Source: Rhodospirillales bacterium
Lineage (GTDB): Bacteria; Pseudomonadota; Alphaproteobacteria; Rhodospirillales; Casp-alpha2
Reading direction: 5' to 3'
Length of the DNA: 5,843 nt
Assembly: GCA_030727885.1 (NCBI GenBank)
Contig: JANRAT010000136.1
Location: forward strand, 1 to 5,843
The position numbers and the translations under genes were made by a program. Under the pieces are notes generated by a model. It saw only the letters and a list, made by a program, of their open reading frames with translations, searched no databases and had not been told where the DNA came from. Shown here piece after piece: positions 1 to 5,135 of this stretch (position 1 is its first letter; every line of letters begins with the position of its first letter).

Positions 1-56
1 GAGATGAGCAGGCGGCGAGAATGAGCAAAGAAACTGCACATAAAATTATTTTATAA
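1..56 (+). CDS. possible C-terminal tail of an upstream gene (partial)
   Basis: A reading frame open through the left edge (codons in phase with base 3) ends at a TAA at 54-56 and would give a tail of about 17 residues, DEQAARMSKETAHKIIL. The charged, alanine-containing composition is compatible with a real protein terminus, and the bases just after it turn AT-rich and non-coding. Seventeen codons without a stop is weak evidence, so this may be chance. I do not recognise the protein. If the three-gene block to the right is an inserted segment, the identity of this gene would help to place its left boundary. Confidence 0.3.
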   Translation, partial: DEQAARMSKETAHKIIL

Positions 57-133
57 AATTTCTTGAACATGGTTTTGTGTTCTGCCGATCAAAGGTAGTT
101 ATATTATTTCGTGAACTGAGATCTAATGACTGT

Positions 134-162
134 GGCCTCAGAAATGCGGGGCCTTTAATTTA
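134..162 (+). terminator. weak terminator-like hairpin
   Basis: GGCCTC (134-139) can pair with GGGGCC (148-153), with one G-U pair and an 8-nt loop, and is followed by TTTAATTTA. It lies about 80 bases after the stop at 56 and 100 bases before the next gene, so it could end transcription of the upstream gene. The stem is only 6 bp and the U-tract is interrupted, so confidence is low. Confidence 0.3.
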
Positions 163-196
163 CCTATTCCGTGCCGTGTTTTCGCCACAACTCCGA

Positions 197-225
197 TTGA
201 TAATTCTGAATATCCTAAAAATAGT
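197..225 (+). promoter_or_regulatory. candidate sigma70-type promoter for the three-gene block
   Basis: TTGATA at 197-202 is followed, after 17 bases, by AATAGT at 220-225 (4 of 6 matches to the -10 consensus). It lies about 35 bases before the first ATG at 261, in an AT-rich region. This is a consensus match by eye only. The region is AT-rich enough for such matches to occur by chance. Confidence 0.28.
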
Positions 226-260
226 TTGGGATTAATAATTTTAACAGTCGTGAGGCGCAG

Positions 261-473
261 ATGGCAAACAGTGGCATCACTTGGATTGATACGATATTCG
301 ATTGGGCAGTTATCGCCTTGGTCGAGTTGGCTAAGTTTCTTGGCATCACCTACGAAGAGATCAACGTCTGGCTGTTCTGCGTAGCATGGCCCCTGCTCAC
401 CCTCGCCTTGATCTTCTGGGCAGGTTCACTGTGGCGTCAAAACCGTCAGCTTCGGAGGCAGGTCAATGCTTAG
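261..473 (+). CDS. small membrane protein of unknown function (70 aa)
   Basis: Start ATG at 261 is preceded by GAGG at 252-255 (spacing 5). The product has a mildly hydrophobic N-terminal half (residues about 10-28) and a clear membrane segment at about 36-56 (VWLFCVAWPLLTLALIFWAG), followed by a basic tail (RQNRQLRRQ). By the positive-inside rule this tail should be cytoplasmic. The 'TYEEINVWLF' stretch before the membrane helix resembles a type of small bacterial membrane protein I have seen annotated only as hypothetical; no function is known to me. Its stop overlaps the next gene's start by 8 bp, so the two are almost certainly translationally coupled. It could be an accessory or assembly subunit for the two membrane-anchored proteins that follow. 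Confidence 0.75.
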   Translation: MANSGITWIDTIFDWAVIALVELAKFLGITYEEINVWLFCVAWPLLTLALIFWAGSLWRQNRQLRRQVNA

Positions 474-1074
474 GAAATCCCTTAACGTTATTGGCATTGC
501 CGTCCTTGGCGCAGTGTTTGCTCTAGGGGCATTGGCTGTCTCGGTCGTCTATATAATTCCGGAAATGCTTGCTCATGAACCTGAGCATAAGATCGCCTTA
601 AACAGCATTTCCTGTCCTCCGGGGATGGTTGAGAACATGCAAACAGGTAGGTGCAGTATCTCTGACGAGAGTATGACAAGAGTCGCAATCGCTTTTGCTC
701 AACTCGAAGAGAAGCTTTCTCACAGAATTGACCGTGACCCAGTGTTTGTCCGGACGTTGGCACAGAACGCACGACAGGATGCTGAATTATCTTTCAAACT
801 ATTCCATCTTGCAGCCGTGATGGGTGATGCAGAGAGCCAGTTCATCCTTGGCGCAATGCTAAGTAATGGCGAAGGAACGAAAGACGATGATCATGAATCA
901 TTGCAGTGGCTGTATGAGTCAGCGCAAAGGGGTTTCAGCAAGGCCCAGCTGAGAATTTCCTACATGCTGTCTGCGGGGGAGTTTATTGAGAAGGACGAAG
1001 TAGAGGCGATTAACTGGCTAAAGCGGGCAGAGAAATCCGTCCCGTTTGCCAAGCCATCTTACACAGGAGCCTGA
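466..1074 (+). CDS. membrane-anchored Sel1-repeat protein
   Basis: 202 residues. The ATG at 466 has GGAGG at 454-458 with 7-base spacing, and lies inside the end of the preceding gene. Residues 8-31 form a single hydrophobic segment (membrane anchor, or uncleaved signal). A linker with a possible disulfide pair follows (C50 and C63 in CPPGMVENMQTGRC). Two Sel1-like repeats then occupy about 121-156 (GDAESQFILGAMLSNGEG...W.Y.SAQRG) and 157-191 (FSKAQLRISYMLSAGEF...AINWLKRA). Sel1 repeats are TPR-like helical pairs that mediate protein-protein contacts, so this is probably an adaptor facing the periplasm. No catalytic domain is visible. The partner is unknown, but tight coupling to the genes on both sides makes their products the first candidates. 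Confidence 0.85.
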   Translation: MLRKSLNVIGIAVLGAVFALGALAVSVVYIIPEMLAHEPEHKIALNSISCPPGMVENMQTGRCSISDESMTRVAIAFAQLEEKLSHRIDRDPVFVRTLAQNARQDAELSFKLFHLAAVMGDAESQFILGAMLSNGEGTKDDDHESLQWLYESAQRGFSKAQLRISYMLSAGEFIEKDEVEAINWLKRAEKSVPFAKPSYTGA

Positions 1075-1075
1075 C

Positions 1076-1516
1076 TTGGTAGCGCCTAATTCATGGCCCC
1101 TCGTGCGTTTGGCAAAGAAGCTAATCATCAGTCTTGTTCTCCTGTCGATGCTCAGCGTTTATGGCCTGTATCGACTGAACAGCTTAAATTCGACACCAAT
1201 AGAGCAAGCTAATTTCTCATGGGTCAACAAGGCAGAAATCTATGTTCTCGGCATCGTGATGTCCGCGATTGCGTATCCTATTTATCCTGAAGTCGCGCGT
1301 CAGCACATGATGATGTACCGGCCATTTGAAAAGGGTCCAAAGGTAATTGAGGATGGGTTCTTTTTAGGCTCGCTTGTCGTTCAAGACGCTATCCAGAAAG
1401 CCAAACGTCTCAATCATCCGTACCGACTAGCTTGGCCAGCGAGCGCTTATAAACTTTCCTTTGACCCTTCAGCCTATCAGGAAGCCAGGATCGCCCTCGC
1501 TTTAAATGGTGGGTAG
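1076..1516 (+). CDS. membrane-anchored protein of unknown family, probably truncated at the C terminus
   Basis: I choose TTG at 1076, one base after the preceding stop, because AGGAG at 1065-1069 sits 6 bases upstream. A TTG at 1046 in the same frame would add 10 residues but lies inside the Sel1 gene. From 1076 the product is 146 residues. It has a short basic N terminus, a membrane helix at about residues 15-32 (LIISLVLLSMLSVYGLY), then a soluble part with a second moderately hydrophobic patch (EIYVLGIVMSAIAYPIY). I recognise no domain. The frame ends with ALNGG and a TAG (1514-1516) exactly where NYN-gene homology begins in another frame, so the natural C terminus may be missing and the last residues and stop may be products of the junction. 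Confidence 0.65.
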   Translation: MVAPNSWPLVRLAKKLIISLVLLSMLSVYGLYRLNSLNSTPIEQANFSWVNKAEIYVLGIVMSAIAYPIYPEVARQHMMMYRPFEKGPKVIEDGFFLGSLVVQDAIQKAKRLNHPYRLAWPASAYKLSFDPSAYQEARIALALNGG

Positions 1517-2172
1517 CCAACTACGGGACCGCAAGCGTAAAGCGGGTCTATGGAGACTGGACAAAACCCAACCTCAATGGCTGGAAAAGCTGTCTCCTCG
1601 AACACTCCATTCAGCCTGTCCAGCAATTCGCCTATACGACCGGCAAGAATGCCACTGATGGGGCGATGATAATTGACGCCATGGACCTGCTCTATACGGG
1701 GCGGTTTGATGGCTTTTGCATCGTTTCAAGCGATAGCGATTTTGCCCGCCTCGCGGCACGCATCCGTGAACAGGGCGTAACCGTCTACGGCTTCGGGGAA
1801 CGCAAAACACCTCGTCCGTTCATTACGGCTTGCGACAAGTTCGTTTATTTCGATGTTTTGAATTCGACAGATGATGAAACATCAACGACTGCCGCCGCAC
1901 AAAAGAAAGCCAAGGAAATGGCGACCAAGAATGCCAAGGATAAAACCTTGCTCGCCATGCTGCGAAACGCTGCCGCTGCTGTCTCCGATGACACCGGGTG
2001 GGGCAATCTCGGTGCTGTCGGCAGCCATGTTAACAAACAGTCGCCTGAATTTGATTCCCGCAACTACGGCTTTGCTCGGTTGAGCGACCTGGTCGAAGCG
2101 ACCGGACAATTCGAAATGGATCGTTCCGGTAAAGTGCAAAAAGGCATACGGATAAAAGCCAGATCCAAGTGA
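1516..2172 (+). pseudogene. 5'-truncated NYN-domain / OST-HTH ribonuclease-like gene
   Basis: From about 1516 the frame encodes a typical NYN (PIN-like, LabA/DUF88) domain: ANYGTASVKRVYGDW, then a segment ending at KNATDGAMIIDAMDLL, then CIVSSDSDFARLAARIRE. After a linker, a C-terminal OST-HTH/LOTUS-type domain follows (about 1945-2160, with GWGNLGAVGSHV and FDSRNYGFARLSDLVEATG). NYN proteins are putative metal-dependent RNases, and OST-HTH domains are thought to bind RNA. The first strand, normally an FIDxxN-type motif with the first acidic catalytic residue, is absent. The frame is open back to 1465, but 1465-1515 looks unlike the family and has no ATG, GTG or TTG. The first ATG is 1666, inside the domain. 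The acidic residues of TDGA and SSDSDF remain. A product from 1666 (168 aa) would probably be an inactive nuclease, although the OST-HTH part could still fold. Confidence 0.82.
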
Positions 2173-2180
2173 TGGCCGGG

Positions 2181-2993
2181 CTATAAACTCGCCAACGCCG
2201 CCGGGTGTGCGAGCAATATGTTGTAAATATAGGTCGGGTCCGGGGTGTTGTCCGATAACAGCAGTATCGGTGGCGAGCCATCCTTGTTTGGCAGACAAAC
2301 CACAAAGCCCAGTTCTCTGGCCAGGGTGAACAACCCCCCGATTGTTTCACCCATTTCTTCAAGCCCGGTTATGTTGACCTCGGCAATAATGAAATCGACA
2401 GCACCGGTTTTGAGCAACGCGCGTGCACCACGCAGGATTTTTGCTTCAGCCCCTTCCGTATCGATCTTGATCAACCGTACGTGAGAACAATCAAAATCGT
2501 TCATCAATGATTGAAGCGTCATCGACCGAACCGTCATGCTTTCGGGGTTGTCTCTGGTCTTTTGATTTAAAGGATGTGCTGACGGGTCCCAAAGCGCGTG
2601 CCCGCCGTCGTTGTCCTTATTGAGATAGAACGTCGCCTCGCCATCCGTATCACTGATCACGCTCTTAACGGGGTGAATATGATCCAGTTTGTTCAGATTT
2701 ATATTGTGATCCAGTTGAGCATAATTTTCATCTGTTGGCTCAACGGCGATGACCTTGCCATCAGGCCCGACAACGAAGGATGCCAGCAATGAGAAAAACC
2801 CGATATGCGCGCCAACATCGATAAAGGTATCACCGGGGCGCAGGGCGCGGAATAAAAATTTGCTGGTCGCCGCTTCATATGCACCGGTCTGCTGCAATTC
2901 TGCTAAAATTGACTGATGCACGGGTGAGTCGAGATCAAAGCGAATATGAAGTTTGCGATCCCCAATATTCAAATCGAGTTCAAATTCTTTCAT
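2181..2993 (-). CDS. FkbM family SAM-dependent methyltransferase
   Basis: 270 residues, with the ATG at 2991-2993 preceded by an AAGG-like ribosome site 5 bases upstream. The Rossmann-type SAM-binding motif I is D59-V-G-A-H-I-G65, followed by the acidic loop after strand 2 (AVEP, E85-P86). The FkbM signature KIDTEGAE is at 176-183, followed by a helix beginning ILRGA. FkbM enzymes typically O-methylate sugars, polyketides or other small molecules; the substrate here cannot be read from the sequence. No glycosyltransferase or polysaccharide gene is visible nearby, so it stands alone. Its 3' end converges on the NYN remnant with 8 bases between the stops and no terminator, so transcripts from the two may overlap. 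Length is normal and the frame looks intact. Confidence 0.93.
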   Translation of the reverse strand: MKEFELDLNIGDRKLHIRFDLDSPVHQSILAELQQTGAYEAATSKFLFRALRPGDTFIDVGAHIGFFSLLASFVVGPDGKVIAVEPTDENYAQLDHNINLNKLDHIHPVKSVISDTDGEATFYLNKDNDGGHALWDPSAHPLNQKTRDNPESMTVRSMTLQSLMNDFDCSHVRLIKIDTEGAEAKILRGARALLKTGAVDFIIAEVNITGLEEMGETIGGLFTLARELGFVVCLPNKDGSPPILLLSDNTPDPTYIYNILLAHPAALASL

Positions 2994-3002
2994 TTAAACC
3001 TT

Positions 3003-3016
3003 ACCTGACGTGAGGT
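3003..3016. repeat. 14-bp imperfect palindrome upstream of the methyltransferase gene
   Basis: ACCTGACGTGAGGT reads as its own reverse complement except at the G/C positions 5 and 10. It lies 10 bases upstream of the methyltransferase ATG and overlaps its ribosome-binding region, so it could be an operator. A motif this short may also be coincidental. Confidence 0.25.
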
Positions 3017-3065
3017 GTCATATCGTCGCCTTGCGTGTCGGGCACACTTTAACAACCAATCGGTA

Positions 3066-3094
3066 ATCTTAGACAGTTTATGCCGGTTCACCAA
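3066..3094 (-). promoter_or_regulatory. candidate promoter for the FkbM methyltransferase
   Basis: On the minus strand, TTGGTG (3094-3089) is separated by 17 bases from TAAGAT (3071-3066). This would start transcription near 3060 and give a leader of about 65 bases. The -10 matches 4 of 6 and the -35 only 3 of 6 consensus bases. The main support is position, in the 119-bp gap before the gene. Confidence 0.28.
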
Positions 3095-3108
3095 TTGATT
3101 TGAGGGCG

Positions 3109-3129
3109 CCGATCAGTATCTGTGATCGG
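3109..3129 (-). repeat. inverted repeat at the end of the small membrane protein gene
   Basis: CCGATCA (3109-3115) and TGATCGG (3123-3129) are perfect 7-bp inverted arms around a 7-base loop, and the hairpin includes the stop codon at 3113-3115. No T-tract follows on the minus strand, so it is not a standard rho-independent terminator. It could stabilise the 3' end of the transcript. Confidence 0.4.
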
Positions 3130-3469
3130 ATAACAACGCATCTGTACACGCGGCGGCAATGGAAAGATCAGGGTCCGTCATCGGCAACAGTGTCGCCCAA
3201 CCCGCCTGGATCAGTATCTTTGTGCCATTGTGACCCGGTGCATCTTTGATCTGCGCCAATATCTTTGAAAAGTTCGGATCGTGTAAGGCCTGATCGATAC
3301 AATGCGGCACCAGAACCTTGATGACCTCTTCACGCACCGCACTGACGGTGGCCCGCTCTGCACCGCGATCTGTCATCCAGCCGCCGAGCGAGAACCCGAT
3401 GATGATCGTCGCCGCGCAGCCGGCTACCGCGCCGATAAGGCTGTACAAAAGACGTCCGTAAATTTCCAT
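3113..3469 (-). CDS. small single-pass membrane protein, alphaproteobacterial GGW type, function unknown
   Basis: 118 residues from the ATG at 3467-3469. The frame extends to a GTG at 3547, but I prefer 3469: proteins of this type begin with M-x-x-YGRL directly before the membrane helix, and neither start has a strong ribosome site. Residues 7-28 form a membrane helix, followed by GGWMT (29-33), a helical stretch, and a small domain with two cysteines (C57 in VLVPHCID and C108 in AAACTDALL) and a GWATLLP motif around residue 91. I recall similar alphaproteobacterial proteins with GGWVTGGTA after the helix and this two-cysteine pattern, annotated only as hypothetical. The domain after the helix would probably be periplasmic. 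It is on the same strand as the methyltransferase, 119 bp apart. Confidence 0.75.
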   Translation of the reverse strand: MEIYGRLLYSLIGAVAGCAATIIIGFSLGGWMTDRGAERATVSAVREEVIKVLVPHCIDQALHDPNFSKILAQIKDAPGHNGTKILIQAGWATLLPMTDPDLSIAAACTDALLSDHRY

Positions 3470-3639
3470 CTGTCTGACCCGAAGTGTTGTGAAGATATCT
3501 GGCGCACGCTGCACGGTTTCGCTGTTGCAGCGTCTTGTATCGGACACTTGCGCGGGCGTGGTGTTCAGATCGTCCGGGCGCTGACGTATTCAGCTGATCT
3601 GCGCGTAGCTTTATAATCTAAAACAAGAAATAAACTACC

Positions 3640-3697
3640 TGCATTATACTTATAAATATCAATAATAAACCATGCACATTATATCATACTTATGTAT
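3640..3697 (+). repeat. imperfect direct repeat in the AT-rich block
   Basis: TGCATTATACTTATAAAT (3640-3657) recurs in altered form at 3673-3697: TGCA, CATTATA and ATACTTAT are all repeated, with short insertions between them. The shared units CATTATA (3642-3648 and 3677-3683) and ATACTTAT (3646-3653 and 3686-3693) are exact. Such repeats could be regulator binding sites, or a local duplication in AT-rich DNA. Confidence 0.35.
3678..3686 (-). promoter_or_regulatory. candidate extended -10 promoter for the small membrane protein gene
   Basis: Read on the minus strand, 3686-3678 is TGATATAAT, an exact TATAAT preceded by TGN, i.e. an extended -10 element that can work without a good -35. It would start transcription near 3671, giving a leader of roughly 200 bases before the ATG at 3469. 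The surrounding AT-richness makes chance matches likely. Confidence 0.3.
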
Positions 3698-3774
3698 TTA
3701 CAGATAAATAATTTGTATCAGGTCTGTTTACCCCTCGTTTCGCATTGACCAATTCAGGATTTTATTGATCTCTG

Positions 3775-3790
3775 CGGCGGAGAGCCGCCG
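3775..3790. repeat. 6-bp GC hairpin with tetraloop
   Basis: CGGCGG (3775-3780), AGAG, CCGCCG (3785-3790) forms a compact stem with a 4-base loop. On the plus strand it is followed by TTTCGATTTG, so it looks like a weak terminator for plus-strand transcription, although no plus-strand gene lies just upstream. It may be a back-up or two-way barrier between the two minus-strand units. Confidence 0.4.
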
Positions 3791-3852
3791 TTTCGATTTG
3801 AATGCAATGCCGAAAATCTGCCTTTGCGGTGCAAGGGTTCACGGCGCCGTCA

Positions 3853-3886
3853 AAAACCCCTCACGCTTGCAGGCGCGAGGGGTTTT
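3853..3886 (-). terminator. rho-independent terminator of the HupE-like gene
   Basis: AAAACCCCTC (3853-3862) and GAGGGGTTTT (3877-3886) are perfect 10-bp arms. Inside them CGC/GCG (3864-3866 and 3873-3875) extends the stem around a 6-base loop. On the minus strand the stem ends in TTTTTG just 5 bases after the HupE-like stop codon at 3892-3894. The A/T arms on both sides would let it work in both directions. Confidence 0.9.
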
Positions 3887-3891
3887 GTCAT

Positions 3892-4476
3892 TCAGGCCAG
3901 CAGCAGCACAATACCGGCGACAGCCGTGCCGGCACCCATTGAGCGGGCCAGCCAGTCACCCTGCCGTTGCAGCTTCGCGACCCCGAAGCCGAGCCCGACA
4001 CCGCCGACATGCAGCAGCACCGTCGCAACAGCAAAGCCGCCGGCGTAGGCCGCTGCACCGGCATTGCCGATCTCGGCACCATGCGCATAGCCGTGAAAGA
4101 CCGCAAATGCCCCGACCACCAGTGCCGATGAGGCGACGGGCAAGCGCACCGCGAACGCGATCAGCAGACCCAGCGTTACCACAGACGCCAGGATCACCGG
4201 CTCGACATACGGCAGTGCGCCGCCTGCAAGGGCAAAGGCGAAACCAATGCTCATCATCGCAACAAAGCTGCAGGGCACTGCCCAGACGGCACGCCCGCCG
4301 ATACGATATGCCCAAAGCCCGACCGCAACCATCACCAGAATATGATCAAGCCCGAACAGCGGATGGGCAAAGCCGGCTGCCATTGATCCGCGTTCGCCGG
4401 CAAGCAGGTGTGCGCTCGCCGGTGCAATGCCGGAAAGCGAAAAGACAGCGCATAAAATCAAAAGTCGACGTATCAT
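3892..4476 (-). CDS. hupE: HupE/UreJ family metal permease
   Basis: 194 residues. The ATG at 4474-4476 has GAGGG 7 bases upstream. A signal peptide (residues 1-22, ending ASA) would be cleaved to leave a mature N-terminal His23, typical of HupE. Family motifs are H38-P-L-F-G-L-D44-H45 and H128-G-Y-A-H132-G-A-E135; their His and acidic residues are thought to bind the metal inside the membrane. The rest is about six hydrophobic helices of Gly/Ala-rich sequence. HupE/UreJ proteins import nickel or cobalt for hydrogenase, urease or cobalamin synthesis. No hydrogenase or urease gene is visible, and the CbiM-type gene nearby favours cobalt. The metal cannot be decided from sequence. It follows the copper chaperone gene after 131 bp containing a terminator, so expression may depend on read-through or its own promoter. 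Confidence 0.92.
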   Translation of the reverse strand: MIRRLLILCAVFSLSGIAPASAHLLAGERGSMAAGFAHPLFGLDHILVMVAVGLWAYRIGGRAVWAVPCSFVAMMSIGFAFALAGGALPYVEPVILASVVTLGLLIAFAVRLPVASSALVVGAFAVFHGYAHGAEIGNAGAAAYAGGFAVATVLLHVGGVGLGFGVAKLQRQGDWLARSMGAGTAVAGIVLLLA

Positions 4477-4501
4477 TTTTTGTCCCTCATTTGGTCAACA
4501 A

Positions 4502-4524
4502 GACACCCGGAATTCGGTCGTGTC
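4502..4524 (-). promoter_or_regulatory. hairpin in the leader of the HupE-like gene (proximal)
   Basis: On the minus strand, GACAC-GA-CCG pairs with CGG-GTGTC around an AATTC loop, giving an 8-bp stem with a 2-base bulge, about 25 bases upstream of the start codon and 13 bases before the GAGGG ribosome site. It has no T-tract, so it is more likely a leader structure or an operator than a terminator. Confidence 0.4.
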
Positions 4525-4538
4525 TCTGGTTCAAACAG

Positions 4539-4562
4539 TGCAGACAGAGGTTTCTGCCTGCA
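4539..4562 (-). promoter_or_regulatory. hairpin in the leader of the HupE-like gene (distal)
   Basis: On the minus strand TGCAGGCAGA, a 4-base AACC loop, and TCTGTCTGCA form a 10-bp stem with one G-U pair. On the plus strand the same position is an A-C mismatch, which fits a structure acting in the minus-strand RNA. It lies between the copper chaperone terminator and the HupE-like gene, with no T-run after it. Confidence 0.5.
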
Positions 4563-4564
4563 CA

Positions 4565-4601
4565 CGAAAAAGGGGCGGTTTCGTAATCGGCCCCGCCCCT
4601 T
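4565..4601 (-). terminator. rho-independent terminator of the copper chaperone gene
   Basis: AAGGGGCGG (4570-4578) and CCGCCCCTT (4593-4601) are perfect 9-bp arms around a 14-base loop. On the minus strand the stem ends in CCCCTTTTTCG, 6 bases after the chaperone's stop codon (4608-4610). The 5-base T-run and GC-rich stem make this a convincing terminator, separating the HupE-like gene from the two upstream genes. Confidence 0.85.
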
Positions 4602-4607
4602 GTCCGA

Positions 4608-5102
4608 TCAGCTGCCGTGCTTCATGCCCGGCATATTCATATCGTGTTCCGGCGTTTTTGCGCCGACGTCCTGAACAATGAATTCAATCTGGATGGCGCC
4701 GGCCTTTTCGAATACCAGCGTCAAAGGCAGCTTCTCACCCTTAACGAATGGCTTCTTCAGGCCCATGAACATGATGTGCAGGCCACCCGGTTGCAGGGTC
4801 GTCGGCGTACCCGGCTCTACGTCGATGCCGTCAACGCGGGTCATCTTCATGACCCCGCCTTCCATCAGGTGCGTATGGATTTCAGTGCGTGACGCCAAAT
4901 CCGATTTGACGTCGATCAGGCGGTCGGTCTTGTCGCCCATGTTGGCGAGGGTCATGTATGCGGCCCCGGCTTTGGCCGGCCCGGCACTGGCCCGGGCCCA
5001 TGGCTGTTCCACCATGATCCCGCCATGCTTCATATCCGCGGCGAAAGACTGCGATGCCATCAGCAAAAAGCTGCATACGACGGCGGTAAGGAATAAACGC
5101 AT
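4608..5102 (-). CDS. periplasmic PCu(A)C copper chaperone
   Basis: 164 residues. The ATG at 5100-5102 has AGGAG 8 bases upstream (CTCCT at 5111-5115 on the plus strand). A signal peptide covers residues 1-21 or 22 (ending SFAA). The copper site is exact for the family: H76-x10-M87-x21-H109-x-M111, read in HTHLMEGGVMKM and GGLHIMFMGL. PCu(A)C proteins (DUF461) bind Cu(I) and deliver it to the CuA centre of cytochrome c oxidase, often with Sco. No Sco or oxidase gene is seen here. The mature N terminus (DMKHGG) and C-terminal tail (HDMNMPGMKHG) carry extra Met and His residues that could form a second copper site, as in extended members of the family. It starts 33 bp after the CbiM-type gene with no terminator between, so the two are probably co-transcribed. 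Confidence 0.95.
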   Translation of the reverse strand: MRLFLTAVVCSFLLMASQSFAADMKHGGIMVEQPWARASAGPAKAGAAYMTLANMGDKTDRLIDVKSDLASRTEIHTHLMEGGVMKMTRVDGIDVEPGTPTTLQPGGLHIMFMGLKKPFVKGEKLPLTLVFEKAGAIQIEFIVQDVGAKTPEHDMNMPGMKHGS

Positions 5103-5135
5103 TTTTAGTGCTCCTGTTTACTCTGAGAGTTGAAG

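Larger units (their letters stand above)
3470..3891. other. 422-bp gene-free region with AT-rich block and inverted repeats
   Basis: I see no convincing gene here on either strand. The long plus-strand frame beginning near 3765 continues as the antisense of the HupE-like gene and is rich in Arg, Pro and Ser, as expected of a GC-rich shadow. The stretch holds an AT-rich block (about 3610-3735), a GC hairpin (3775-3790), a perfect 10-bp palindrome ACGGCGCCGT (3841-3850) and the terminator of the gene to the right (3853-3886). The part next to 3469 must contain the leader and promoter of the small membrane protein gene. Confidence 0.6.

Noticed and set aside
488..772. 94-codon open frame on the minus strand
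   Set aside because: It is antisense to the Sel1-repeat gene, with Arg/Gln-rich sequence and no domain.
1882..2298. 138-codon open frame on the minus strand
   Set aside because: It overlaps the NYN/OST-HTH coding sequence and the 3' end of the FkbM gene in the wrong frame, and has no family motif.
3470..3547. N-terminal extension of the small membrane protein from a GTG at 3547
   Set aside because: The extra 26 residues are polar, have no ribosome site before them, and are not part of the family pattern, which starts M-x-x-YGRL at the helix.
3785..3812. tRNA-like T-arm (GTTTCGATTTG)
   Set aside because: It lacks the GGTTCRANNC consensus, and no acceptor or anticodon stem can be drawn around it.
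3765..4586. 273-codon open frame on the plus strand
   Set aside because: It runs antisense through the well-supported HupE-like gene, has an Arg/Pro/Ser-rich composition typical of a GC-rich shadow frame, and has no ribosome site or recognisable motif.
4477..4607. cobalamin riboswitch before the HupE-like gene
   Set aside because: The leader is too short and I could not find the conserved B12-box sequence; the visible structures are simple hairpins.
4678..5133. 151-codon open frame on the plus strand
   Set aside because: It is antisense to the PCu(A)C gene, whose signal peptide and exact copper motif settle the coding strand.
5103..5135. terminator or promoter between the CbiM-type and copper chaperone genes
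   Set aside because: The 33-base gap holds only the ribosome site and no stable inverted repeat, so co-transcription is simpler.
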